A stretch of DNA of 64,000 nt from Arthrobacter sp. AL12 (GTDB taxonomy: Bacteria; Actinomycetota; Actinomycetes; Actinomycetales; Micrococcaceae). The DNA is taken from NCBI RefSeq assembly GCF_029960645.1, contig NZ_JASBQY010000001.1, forward strand, positions 331,641-395,640. The letters are read 5' to 3'. Positions 33,001 through 41,524 of this stretch are shown here, piece by piece; within the stretch, counting starts at the first letter, position 1, and each line of letters begins with the position of its first letter. A program made the translations under genes and the position numbers. The notes below the pieces were generated by a model. It worked only from the letters and a program-made list of their open reading frames with translations. It was not told the origin of the DNA and ran no database searches.

Positions 33001-34505
33001 TGCGGCAAATCAGCCGCCGCGACGCCCTGATTGTGGGCGGACTTGGCACGGCGGCCACTGTCGCGGGCGCCGCCGGACTGTGGTGGTCCCTGACGTCCCC
33101 GCAGCAGCCGGCCGGCGTCGGCGGCGGCGCAGCCCCCGTGCAGGGTGCCGAGCTGCGCGGTCCGGCCGAACTCCGCAGCGCGGACGGCCTTCTGCAACTC
33201 ACCCTTGACGCCGCCCCCGGAGGGGTGGAACTCGGCGGCCGCCGGGCCAGCGCACTGTGCTACAACGGCACCGTCCCGGGCCCCACCCTGCGCCTGCGGC
33301 CGGGCGATGAGCTCAGCGTCCGGCTGGAGAACGGCCTCACCGCACCGACCAACCTGCACCTCCACGGAATGCACGTGTCCCCGGAGGCCGACGCGGACAA
33401 TGTGTTCAGGACCGTCCTGCCCGGCCAGGGCTTTGACTACCGATACCGGCTGCCGCCGGACCACCCGCCGGGTGTCTATTGGTACCACCCGCATCACCAC
33501 GGCATGGTCGCAGACCAGATCTTCGCCGGGCTCTTCGGGGCGATCATCGTCGAAGATCCCGAGGCCATCCCGGTGAGCACGGAGCGGGTGCTGCTGGTCT
33601 CGGACACCACCCTGGACAGCGCCGGGAACATCGCCGCGGTGTCTCCGATGGAACGCATGGCGGGCCGGGAGGGTGAACTGCTCCTCCTCAACGGGCAGAG
33701 CAACCCGCTGCTCACGTCCGCCCCGGGCGCCCGGGAGCGGTGGCGGATCATCAACACCTGCGTGGCCCGCTATGCCCGGCTCCGGCTCGACGGCCAGCAG
33801 CTGCAGCTGCTCGGCATGGACTCGGGCCGGTCCCCCGAACCCGAAACCGTCGACGAACTCCTGCTGGCGCCGGGCAACCGGGCGGACCTGCTCGTGACCG
33901 CTGCCGCCGGCGAAGCCGTATTGCAGGCCCTCCGCTATGACCGCGGCGCCATGCCGGGGATGATGGGCCGGGGACCGGTGCGGGCCGGAGGGGCGAGTGC
34001 GCTGGCGACCTTCCGGGTCATCGGCTCCACGGCCATCCCGACCGACGCCGTCACGCCCGGCGCCGCCACGTCCCGGCCGGCCCAGGAGGACCTGAGGACT
34101 GCCGCCGTCGCCGCACGCCGGCAGCTGGTCCTGTCCATGGGTGCGGGACTCCGGGGCGGCGGCGGGGGGATGGGCGGCATGATGCGGTTCACCATCAACG
34201 GCCGTGAATACAGCGAGGCCCGCACGGACACGACGGTCACGGCCGGAACCGTGGAGGAATGGGCGCTGGTCAATACCAGTCCCATGGACCACCCCTTCCA
34301 CCTGCATGTGTGGCCGATGCAGCTCATCGACGACAACGGCCGGGCAGCCGGTTCCGTGGTGATGCGGGACGTGGTGAACGTGCCGGCGAACGGCCGCGCG
34401 ACCGTCAGGATCGCGTTCCGCGACTTCAGCGGCCGCTCGGTGTACCACTGCCACATCCTGGACCATGAAGACCTGGGCATGATGGGCGTGATCGAGGTCC
34501 GCTGA
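33000..34505 (+). CDS. Tat-exported multicopper oxidase
   Basis: 501 residues. The start MRQISRRDALIVGGLG is a twin-arginine signal, so the enzyme is exported folded with copper. Cupredoxin domains carry the four copper ligand motifs: HLHGMH (about residue 118), HPHHHG (about 163), HPFHLHVW (about 430) and HCHILDHEDLGMM (about 483), supplying type 1, 2 and 3 sites. Gly/Met-rich MGAGLRGGGGGMGGMMRF may aid copper handling. It probably oxidises cuprous ion or phenolics outside the membrane. It sits between the SHOCT gene and a CsoR-type box with CopB, which points to copper tolerance. Confidence 0.93.
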   Translation: MRQISRRDALIVGGLGTAATVAGAAGLWWSLTSPQQPAGVGGGAAPVQGAELRGPAELRSADGLLQLTLDAAPGGVELGGRRASALCYNGTVPGPTLRLRPGDELSVRLENGLTAPTNLHLHGMHVSPEADADNVFRTVLPGQGFDYRYRLPPDHPPGVYWYHPHHHGMVADQIFAGLFGAIIVEDPEAIPVSTERVLLVSDTTLDSAGNIAAVSPMERMAGREGELLLLNGQSNPLLTSAPGARERWRIINTCVARYARLRLDGQQLQLLGMDSGRSPEPETVDELLLAPGNRADLLVTAAAGEAVLQALRYDRGAMPGMMGRGPVRAGGASALATFRVIGSTAIPTDAVTPGAATSRPAQEDLRTAAVAARRQLVLSMGAGLRGGGGGMGGMMRFTINGREYSEARTDTTVTAGTVEEWALVNTSPMDHPFHLHVWPMQLIDDNGRAAGSVVMRDVVNVPANGRATVRIAFRDFSGRSVYHCHILDHEDLGMMGVIEVR

Positions 34506-34526
34506 GGCGGAAAACCTCTTGTTATT

Positions 34527-34545
34527 CATACCCCCCAGGGGTATG
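34527..34545. promoter_or_regulatory. CsoR-type copper operator
   Basis: CATACCCCCCAGGGGTATG has 8-bp arms CATACCCC/GGGGTATG, the standard CsoR box. It lies 49 bases upstream of the CopB start at 34594 and would overlap its promoter. Confidence 0.85.
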
Positions 34546-34593
34546 GTGAAGCTGTACTCAAATTGGCGGGCAATCTCCCCAGGAGCGCGCATC

Positions 34594-36747
34594 ATGGAAC
34601 ACCGGCACAGCAGCCAGGCCGTCAGCGGCCAGCAAGTAAACCACCCCCAGGAGGGGCAAGGCGACACGCAGCCTCACGGTATGAGCGCGCACCGCCACGG
34701 CGCGCACGCCCCGGCCGCGACCGGCTCCCGGCAGGACGACGAGCACCTGGTGCACAGCCACGGCCAGCACGCAGGACACAGCGTGGCGATGTTCAAGAAC
34801 AGGTTTTGGCTGACTCTGGCCCTGGCTGTGCCCGTGGTCTATTTCAGCCCCATGTTCGCGGACCTGCTCGGCTACCAGCCCCCGGTGTTTCCCGGGTCCG
34901 ACTGGATCCCTCCGGTGCTCGGGACGGTCATCTTCTTCTACGGCGGTCAGCCGTTCCTCAAGGGCGGCCTGAATGAGCTGAAAAACCGCAAGCCGGGGAT
35001 GATGCTGCTGATCACCATGGCCATCACCGTCGCCTTCACGGCCTCGTGGGTGACCACCCTGGGGCTCGGCGACTTCGGGCTCGATTTCTGGTGGGAACTG
35101 GCCCTGCTGGTCGACATCATGCTGCTGGGGCACTGGATCGAAATGCGCGCCCTAGGCTCTGCCCAGGGCGCCCTGGATGCGCTCGCGGCGCTGTTGCCGG
35201 ACGAGGCGGAACGCCTCACCGAGTCCGGAACCGAAACCGTCAGGGTGTCCGAGCTCAGGAGCGGCGACACCATCCTGGTCCGCTCCGGCGCCCGGATGCC
35301 GGCGGACGGAACCGTGATCGACGGGCAGGCCGCATTCGACGAATCGATGATCACCGGCGAGTCCAAGACCGTCCTCCGCTCCCCCGGCGACCCCGTGGTC
35401 GCGGGAACCGTCGCCACGGACAACAGCCTCCGCGTCCGGGTGACAGCCGTCGGTGACGACACCGCCCTTGCCGGCATCCAGCGTCTCGTCGCCGAGGCCC
35501 AGTCCTCATCCTCCCGGGCCCAGGCCCTCGCCGACCGCGCCGCCGCCTTCCTGTTCTACTTCGCCGCCGGGGCGGGCGTCATCACCTTTATCGCCTGGAC
35601 CCTGCTGGGCAGCATGCCCGACGCCGTCGAGCGCACCGTTACGGTGCTGGTAATCGCCTGCCCGCATGCCCTGGGCCTCGCTATCCCGCTGGTCATCGCC
35701 ATCTCCACGGAACGGGCCGCCCGGGCCGGGGTGCTGATCAAGAACAGGATGGCGCTCGAGCGGATGCGGACGGTCGACGTCGTGCTGTTCGACAAGACGG
35801 GGACCCTGACCAGGGGCGAGCCAGAACTCAAGGATCTCGCCGCCGCCGACGGGACCGGCCGGGACGAATTGCTCGCGCTGGCCGCTGCGGCGGAATCTGA
35901 CAGCGAGCACCCGCTGGCCCGCGCGATCGTGGCGGCCGCCCGCGGGCGCGGACTCCCTATCCCGCAGGCGAGCGGTTTCACCTCCCTGACCGGCCGCGGC
36001 GTCCGCGCCACGATTGACGGCAGGACGGTCCTGGTGGGCGGCCCGACCCTGCTGCGGGAAGTGGGAGCAGCGGAACCCCCGGCCCTGGCCGCCGCCACGG
36101 CGGCCTGGCGGGACCGGGGCGCGGCGGTGCTCCACGTGGTGGACGGCAACACCGTGCTGGGCGCCGTGAGCCTCGAGGACGCGGTGCGCCCGGAATCCCG
36201 CCAGGCGGTCGCGGCCCTGCAACACCGCGGAATCAAGGTCGCCATGATCACCGGCGACGCCCGCCAGGTGGCCCGGGCGGTCGCGGCCGAGCTGAACATT
36301 GACGAGGTCTTCGCCGAGGTCCTTCCGGCCGACAAGGACAAGAAAGTCGCGGAACTGCAGTCCCGCGGCCTCAGGGTGGCCATGGTGGGCGACGGCGTGA
36401 ACGACTCCCCCGCCCTGGCCCGCGCCGAGGTGGGGATCGCGATCGGCGGCGGGACCGACGTCGCGGTGGAGTCCGCCGGAGTGGTGCTGGCCGGGAACGA
36501 CCCCAGGGCGGTGCTGTCCATGGTGGACCTGTCCCGGGCCAGCTACCGGAAAATGTGGCAGAACCTTATCTGGGCCACGGGCTACAACATCGTGGCCGTG
36601 CCGCTGGCCGCCGGCGTCCTGGCATTCGCCGGGGTGGTCCTCTCGCCGGCCGCCGGCGCGGTGCTGATGTCCGCCTCCACGATTGTGGTGGCCCTCAACG
36701 CCCAGCTGCTGCGACGCCTGAAACTCAATCCGGCCAAGGTCGGCTGA
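34594..36747 (+). CDS. copB: CopB-type copper-exporting P1B ATPase
   Basis: 717 residues. A His-rich cytoplasmic N-terminus (clusters SAHRHGAHAP and LVHSHGQHAGH) replaces the usual CXXC domain. The membrane metal site is CPH (VIACPHALGLAIPL), the class that exports copper or silver. Actuator loop ITGESK, phosphorylation DKTGTLTRGEPELK with the acceptor Asp, SEHPLA of the nucleotide domain and hinge VGDGVNDSPALARAEVGIAIG are all intact. The ATG at 34594 follows AGGAG; the frame is open back to 34519 across the operator, so earlier starts are rejected. Controlled by the CsoR box just upstream. Confidence 0.94.
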   Translation: MEHRHSSQAVSGQQVNHPQEGQGDTQPHGMSAHRHGAHAPAATGSRQDDEHLVHSHGQHAGHSVAMFKNRFWLTLALAVPVVYFSPMFADLLGYQPPVFPGSDWIPPVLGTVIFFYGGQPFLKGGLNELKNRKPGMMLLITMAITVAFTASWVTTLGLGDFGLDFWWELALLVDIMLLGHWIEMRALGSAQGALDALAALLPDEAERLTESGTETVRVSELRSGDTILVRSGARMPADGTVIDGQAAFDESMITGESKTVLRSPGDPVVAGTVATDNSLRVRVTAVGDDTALAGIQRLVAEAQSSSSRAQALADRAAAFLFYFAAGAGVITFIAWTLLGSMPDAVERTVTVLVIACPHALGLAIPLVIAISTERAARAGVLIKNRMALERMRTVDVVLFDKTGTLTRGEPELKDLAAADGTGRDELLALAAAAESDSEHPLARAIVAAARGRGLPIPQASGFTSLTGRGVRATIDGRTVLVGGPTLLREVGAAEPPALAAATAAWRDRGAAVLHVVDGNTVLGAVSLEDAVRPESRQAVAALQHRGIKVAMITGDARQVARAVAAELNIDEVFAEVLPADKDKKVAELQSRGLRVAMVGDGVNDSPALARAEVGIAIGGGTDVAVESAGVVLAGNDPRAVLSMVDLSRASYRKMWQNLIWATGYNIVAVPLAAGVLAFAGVVLSPAAGAVLMSASTIVVALNAQLLRRLKLNPAKVG

Positions 36748-36763
36748 CCGGACAGTGGCCCCC

Positions 36764-37399
36764 ATGCCGGAGACCAGCCCCCGCCATCCGTCCTTCGGGC
36801 GGTCTTTCGCCCGGGTGGGCCCACGGATGGACGCCCGCGGGGCCGCTGACCACCGCCGGCGCCTCGTGGCGGCCGCGCACGGCGCCGTCGTCGAAATCGG
36901 GGCGGGCTACGGGGCCACCTTCCCGTTCTATCCTGCCGCGGTGTCAGGGGTGCTGGCACTCGAACCGGACCCCACACTCCGGGAGCTGGCCCGGGCCGCC
37001 GCAGCCAGGGCGCCGGTGCCGGTCACCGTGGAAGACGGTGTGGCGGAGTCGCTGCCGGCGGCGGACTCCTCGGTCGACGTCGTGGTCTCCAGCCTGGTGC
37101 TGTGCAGTGTGGCGGACCAGGCTGTCGCCCTCGCGGAGGTGGTGCGGGTCCTGCGGCCGGGCGGCCTGCTGCTGTTCTACGAGCACGTCCGTTCCGCGCA
37201 CCGCATACTGGGGGCCGCCGAAGACCTGGTCACGCCGCTGTGGAGCCGGCTGGCCGGCGGATGCCATCCGAACCGGAACACCGCCGACTCGATCGCCGCC
37301 GCCGGCCTGACGGTGCAGGGCCTGGAGCGCTTCGGCTTTTCCGCACTGCCCGGCAATCCGCGGCTGGCCCACCTGCTGGGCGTCGCCAGCAAAGCCTGA
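36764..37399 (+). CDS. Class I SAM-dependent methyltransferase
   Basis: About 211 residues. Motif I is VVEIGAGYGATFPFYP, the acidic end of strand 2 is LALEPDPTLRELA, and motif IV/post regions are SVDVVVSSLVLCSV, EVVRVLRPGGLLLFYEHV. The fold matches methyltransferase type 11 proteins acting on small molecules or lipids. It begins 16 bases after the CopB stop and is probably cotranscribed; the in-frame GTG at 36755 is an alternative start. Its link to copper is unexplained. Substrate unknown. Confidence 0.83.
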   Translation: MPETSPRHPSFGRSFARVGPRMDARGAADHRRRLVAAAHGAVVEIGAGYGATFPFYPAAVSGVLALEPDPTLRELARAAAARAPVPVTVEDGVAESLPAADSSVDVVVSSLVLCSVADQAVALAEVVRVLRPGGLLLFYEHVRSAHRILGAAEDLVTPLWSRLAGGCHPNRNTADSIAAAGLTVQGLERFGFSALPGNPRLAHLLGVASKA

Positions 37400-37411
37400 G
37401 CGGCCGCCTGC

Positions 37412-37690
37412 TCAGCGAACAACCCGAGCTGGTGGCGCTGCTGCACCAGCGCGCCAGCCTGTGGTCCGAGCGCGACGATCCGATGGAGGATGCGGTCCGG
37501 CACGCAATGGCTGCCCAGGACCTGTGGCGCGGCCAGCGGACCGCACCAGTTCGATCCCTGCCCCGGTCAACGGGCACCTCCCCGACCACTGCTCGGCCTG
37601 GTCACGAAGATCCGCGACCTCGGCATCCCCTTGATGTCGTTGGAAACCATCGTGGCAACAAACCACGGCAGAACCGGGCCCGAGGATCGC
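37412..37690 (+). pseudogene. Remnants of regulator-like genes
   Basis: Two short stretches read like ends of real proteins. LLSEQPELVALLHQRASLWS followed by ERDDPMEDAVRHAMAAQDL resembles the helical repeats of large MalT/LuxR regulators. GLVTKIRDLGIPLMSLETI in another frame resembles the end of a small protein family found beside such genes. Neither has a start, and frames shift between them. The remaining bases to 37855 hold no gene. Likely scars of deletion. Confidence 0.5.
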
Positions 37691-37855
37691 ACTCCCCCGG
37701 AAGATTCGACCGGGGCCCCGCCGTGGAACGGGCTCCGGATAGTTCCGTGAAGGCTCTCCTCCCAAAGGCTGAGACCAGATCGAGACCGAAGGTGAATCGT
37801 CGGCGTAGCCACAAGCTTTGCCGCCTTCACCATTCCCTCCAGTCAATGCGGGCGG

Positions 37856-38539
37856 TTAGGCGCTTCGGGGGCGCTTGCCGTGACCGTGCAACCTTGCAAG
37901 GCCGTCAAGGAGCAGGTCCAGCCCGAATTCGAACTCCCGACCGTAGTCGTAGCCGGGTTTCATGACGTGTTCGGTGGAGAACTCGACGAGGTAGGGGTAG
38001 TCCTTTGGGGAAGACTGATCCATCATCTGCTCGGCAACTTCGATGACCGTCTCGGGGCCGTTGATGGGAAGGGTGGCTTCGGAAAGCGCGAAGCCGTACA
38101 CGTAGGCATCGATCAGGGCGAAAGCATGGGCGGTCATTTCCACGGAGAACCCCGCTTCGCGCAGGGTGCCGATGACGGCGTCGTGGTGCTTCAGTGTCGC
38201 CGGTCCGGGGCTTGTGCGCGTCTGCACGAGGCCGATGGCCCAGGGGTGGCGCCGCATCGCAGCACGAGCAGAGGCGGCCCGCCGCCGCATCTCGGGCCGC
38301 CACTCGCCGCCGATTGCCGGAAGCTCGATCTCGCTGAAGACAATGTCGACAATGCCGTCAAGGACCTCATCCTTGTTGGCGACGTGGTGGTAGATAGACA
38401 TTGGCTTGACCTGGAGCGTGTCGGCCAGTGAGCGCATCGTCAAGGCGCCAATGCCGCCGGCATCGGCAACGGCGACAGCACCGCCCAACACCAGGCTCCG
38501 GCTGAGCCTTGCACGGCCGGGGTTCGTTCCTGCAGGCAT
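37856..38539 (-). CDS. TetR/AcrR-family transcriptional regulator
   Basis: 227 residues. The N-terminal helix-turn-helix is clear: GGAVAVADAGGIGALTMRSL, ADTLQVKPMSIYHHVANKDE. The C-terminal ligand domain has HPWAIGLVQTRTSPGPATL and a conserved FALIDAYVYGFALSE helix, of the TetR_C_1 type. It is divergent from the oxidoreductase at 38639, and two palindromic operators lie between them, so it probably represses itself and that gene. The inducer may be a substrate of the oxidoreductase (inference). Confidence 0.9.
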   Translation of the reverse strand: MPAGTNPGRARLSRSLVLGGAVAVADAGGIGALTMRSLADTLQVKPMSIYHHVANKDEVLDGIVDIVFSEIELPAIGGEWRPEMRRRAASARAAMRRHPWAIGLVQTRTSPGPATLKHHDAVIGTLREAGFSVEMTAHAFALIDAYVYGFALSEATLPINGPETVIEVAEQMMDQSSPKDYPYLVEFSTEHVMKPGYDYGREFEFGLDLLLDGLARLHGHGKRPRSA

Positions 38540-38578
38540 CCAGACTCCCTATTTTTCTTGTAGAGCCCATAGCTCTTT

Positions 38579-38614
38579 CGTACTAAGTACGATACAGTAA
38601 CCGTACTTAGTACG
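38579..38614. promoter_or_regulatory. Pair of 13-bp TetR operators
   Basis: CGTACTAAGTACG (38579-38591) and CGTACTTAGTACG (38602-38614) are each palindromic and together form a larger inverted repeat. The centres are 23 bases apart. They sit in the promoter region between TetR and the oxidoreductase. Confidence 0.85.
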
Positions 38615-38638
38615 ACGAACCGACCGGAAGGAACCACC

Positions 38639-39667
38639 ATGACAGACCACAGGAACGCGGGGGCCGTGCAAAAGGACGGAATCGCCGACACGATGGAAGC
38701 CATCGTGCAGGACCGGTACGGCGCCGTCGACGCCCTCCGTCACGGCCGGACTGCGCGTCCGGAAATTGCTGAGAATGAAGTGCTGGTCCGCGTGCACGCT
38801 GCGGGCCTGGACCGCGGAACCTGGCACATGATGACGGGCCGCCCGTACCTCCTGCGCATCCTCGGGTTCGGATTCCGGGGGCCGAAGAATCCGGTTCCCG
38901 GGATCGATGTCGCCGGCACGGTTGCCGCCGTCGGTTCCGTCGTGTCCCGGTTCGCCGTCGGGGACGCCGTGTACGGGATGTCCCGAGGCTCATTCGCCGA
39001 GTACGCCGCGGTGCTGGAGGACAAGCTCGCCCACAAGCCGTCGAACCTGTCATTCGAACAGGCAGCAGTGGTCCCGATCTCCGCCGGCACCGCCCTCCAG
39101 GCCCTTGACGCGGGGCGCGTGGAGCGCGGGCAGAAGGTGCTGATTCTGGGCGCCTCGGGCGGTGTCGGCACCTACGCCGTGCAGCTGGCCACGTCCCTCG
39201 GTGCGGAAGTCACCGGTGTGAGCAGCGCCGGGAAGACCGATCTGGTGCTTTCCCTTGGAGCCGAGCGCGCACTCGACTACACGCAGGATGACTTCGCCGA
39301 CGGAACGCGTCGCTACGACCTGATTCTCGACATCGGAGGGAACCCGCCGCTGTCACGACTGCGCCGGGCCCTCACACCCACCGGGACGGCCGTCATCGTC
39401 GGGGGCGAGGAAGGCGGCAGCTGGACGGGAGGCTTCGGCCGGAGCCTGCGGGCACCGTTGCTGTCCATGTTTGTGCGGCAACGCCTGACCATGCTCGCTT
39501 CCCAGGAACGCGCCAGCGACCTCGAACGGCTCACTTCACTCATCGAGGCGGGCGAGGTGACCCCAAGCGTCGACAGGACCTACGCCCTCGAAGAGGTGGC
39601 CGAGGCAATGCGGCAGCTCGAAGCGGGAGACGTTCGAGGCAAGATTGCCATCACCATCATCGGATAA
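38639..39667 (+). CDS. NAD(P)-dependent MDR-superfamily oxidoreductase (quinone reductase type)
   Basis: 342 residues. The N-terminal GroES-like domain reads AIVQDRYGAVDALRHGRTAR, VLVRVHAAGLDRGTWHMMTG and PVPGIDVAGTVAAVG. The Rossmann domain has VLILGASGGVGTYAVQLATS. The structural and catalytic zinc cysteines of alcohol dehydrogenases are absent, which places it with zinc-free quinone or enone reductases. GGAAGG upstream supports the ATG at 38639. It is under two TetR operators. A decayed short-chain dehydrogenase follows, so it was once part of a longer redox operon. Confidence 0.88.
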   Translation: MTDHRNAGAVQKDGIADTMEAIVQDRYGAVDALRHGRTARPEIAENEVLVRVHAAGLDRGTWHMMTGRPYLLRILGFGFRGPKNPVPGIDVAGTVAAVGSVVSRFAVGDAVYGMSRGSFAEYAAVLEDKLAHKPSNLSFEQAAVVPISAGTALQALDAGRVERGQKVLILGASGGVGTYAVQLATSLGAEVTGVSSAGKTDLVLSLGAERALDYTQDDFADGTRRYDLILDIGGNPPLSRLRRALTPTGTAVIVGGEEGGSWTGGFGRSLRAPLLSMFVRQRLTMLASQERASDLERLTSLIEAGEVTPSVDRTYALEEVAEAMRQLEAGDVRGKIAITIIG

Positions 39668-39694
39668 GCCGGCAGAACATGACACAACACAGCC

Positions 39695-40117
39695 GATGGA
39701 CTCGAGCGCACCTTCGCCCTGAACCACCTCGCACCGTTCCTCTCCTCAAGCGGCTGCAGCAGAGCGGCCCGGCACGGGTGGTCACCGTGTCCTCCAACGC
39801 ACAGGCCATGGGCCGCATGAACTTCACCGACCTCCAAAGGGAGCACTCCCATTCCGGTGCCCGGGCATGGGGCGGAAGACCCGGGCCGTGCCCAGCGGCT
39901 CCTCGTCCCGCTACTGCGCCCCGTCATGCTGACAACAGCCGAGGGCGCCGCCACGTCAGTCCACATCGCCTCCGCCCCCGACCTCGACCAGGTAAGCGGC
40001 CGCTTCTTCGCCAAACGCACCCCCCGCCGTTCCTCCGCCGCCAGCTATGACGAGGCCGCCGCCGCAAAGCTATGGAACGTCAGCGCCGAAATAGCGGGCC
40101 TGACCCCGGCTGGCTAA
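39695..40117 (+). pseudogene. Short-chain dehydrogenase remnant
   Basis: The remaining pieces are DGLERTFALNHLAPFL, then in a second frame LLKRLQQSGPARVVTVSSNA and GRMNFTDLQREHSHSG, then in a third LTTAEGAATSVHIASAPDLD, VSGRFFAKRTPRRSS and LWNVSAEIAGL at the natural C-terminus. The cofactor-binding first third and the YxxxK catalytic segment are missing. At least two frameshifts and two deletions are needed to explain it. Confidence 0.85.
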
Positions 40118-40257
40118 TCCAGGTCGGTCACGTCCGGCTGAACCCACGGTGCCCTGCAGACGACGACCGGTATGGGGCGTGGGCCCGGTTGCGGCGTATC
40201 GGCGGCAGGTAACTGGGCGGGAGCGTCGGCCACCGGCCGCGCGCGCCCCAGGCACGC

Positions 40258-40290
40258 AAAAGGGGCGCCTGCCGCGATGGCAGACGCCCC
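40258..40290 (-). terminator. Terminator of the desaturase operon
   Basis: GGGGCGTCTGCCA and GGCAGGCGCCCC pair around a TCGC-type loop on the minus strand and end in TTTT, 36 bases after the desaturase stop. Confidence 0.8.
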
Positions 40291-40325
40291 TTCCGTCAAT
40301 CAGTCAAGCCATTGAGCCCCGGCGC

Positions 40326-41513
40326 TTAGGCCTTCTTGGGCGGCAGTGCCAGCTTGAAGACCTTGGCCCAGGTGGAGCCGACCTGCTTCCAGATCGGGCC
40401 GGTGGTGTACGGCAGGCCGTAGCGCTTGCAGATTTCCTGCACCTTCGGCGCCACCTCGGCGTAGCGGTTGGACGGAATGTCCGGGAAGAGGTGGTGCTCG
40501 ATCTGGTGCGAAAGGTTGCCGGTCATGAGGTGCATGAACTTGGAACCGGAGATGTTGGCCGAGCCGATCATCTGCCGCACGTACCAGTCCCCGCGGGTCT
40601 CCCCTTCCACCATTTCCTCGGTGAAGGTGTCCGTACCGTCGGGGAAGTGTCCGCAGAAGATCACCGCGTGCGCCCAGACGTTGCGGACGGCGTTAGCGGT
40701 CAGGGTGCCATACAGCGCCTGCTTGCCGGAGCCGGTCAGCATGGCGACGGCGGGAGTGGCAGCGTAGTCCTTGGTGAACTGCGTGAGCGCCTTGCGGCCA
40801 AGGGCCTTGAGGTCCTTGGTGAGGGCTTCCTTGGACTTTCTGCCCTCTTTGTAGTCGTTGAGCTCGAGGTCATAGATCGCGATGCCCCACTCGAAGACCG
40901 GGGCCAGCAGGGCGTTGTAGAGCGGGTTGCCCAGGTTGAACGGCTTCCACTCCTGGTCGGCGTCCATCCGCAGCAGGTTGTATCCGACGTCGTTGTCCTT
41001 GCCGATGACGTTCGTCCAGCGGTGGTGCAGATCGTTGTGGGTGTGCTGCCAGGCGCGCGCCGGGGTAACGAAGTCCCATTCCCAGGTCGTGGAGTGGATG
41101 TCCGGGTCCCGCATCCAGTCCCACTGGCCGTGCAGGATGTTGTGCCCGAGCTCCATGTTTTCCAGGATCTTGGCGAAGCTAAGCAGCGTGGTCCCGGCAA
41201 CCCACGCCGCCTTGTGCTTGCTCACCAGAAGCGTGGCGCGACCGGAAATCTCCAGTCCGCGCTGGATCTTGATCATCCGGCGGATGTAGGCGGCGTCGGA
41301 TGCTCCGCGCTTGGCAAGGATGTCGTCCTTGATGGTGTCGAGCTCACGGCCCAGCTCGGCGATCTGCTCGTCGGAGAGATGCGCGGCAGCCGGCGGCCGC
41401 AGGGTCGGGCTGCCCGTCTCGGCCAGGGCGCCGGGCCGCGTCTTCACGGCAGCGGGCGCCTTGCGCTGGGGCGCGTCCTCGGAAAGGTCAGGCTTGTCGG
41501 AAACAATCGTCAT
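40326..41513 (-). CDS. Membrane fatty acid desaturase (DesA3-like)
   Basis: 395 residues, an integral membrane di-iron desaturase acting on acyl chains. The three histidine boxes are HNILH (HNILHGQWDW), HNDLHH (QHTHNDLHHRW) and HQIEHHLFP. Hydrophobic stretches lie on either side (ATLLVSKHKAAWVAGTTLLS). The variable N-terminus is Ala/Pro-rich. It is followed in the operon order by nothing, but preceded by a ferredoxin reductase that should supply electrons; the pair matches mycobacterial DesA3 (Rv3229c) and Rv3230c. Position of the new double bond (delta-9 in that homolog) is inferred. Confidence 0.92.
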   Translation of the reverse strand: MTIVSDKPDLSEDAPQRKAPAAVKTRPGALAETGSPTLRPPAAAHLSDEQIAELGRELDTIKDDILAKRGASDAAYIRRMIKIQRGLEISGRATLLVSKHKAAWVAGTTLLSFAKILENMELGHNILHGQWDWMRDPDIHSTTWEWDFVTPARAWQHTHNDLHHRWTNVIGKDNDVGYNLLRMDADQEWKPFNLGNPLYNALLAPVFEWGIAIYDLELNDYKEGRKSKEALTKDLKALGRKALTQFTKDYAATPAVAMLTGSGKQALYGTLTANAVRNVWAHAVIFCGHFPDGTDTFTEEMVEGETRGDWYVRQMIGSANISGSKFMHLMTGNLSHQIEHHLFPDIPSNRYAEVAPKVQEICKRYGLPYTTGPIWKQVGSTWAKVFKLALPPKKA

Positions 41514-41524
41514 GCTGGTACTCC

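Noticed and set aside
38639..39667. Zinc-dependent alcohol dehydrogenase
   Set aside because: Zinc-binding Cys clusters are absent; the protein fits zinc-free quinone or enone reductases.
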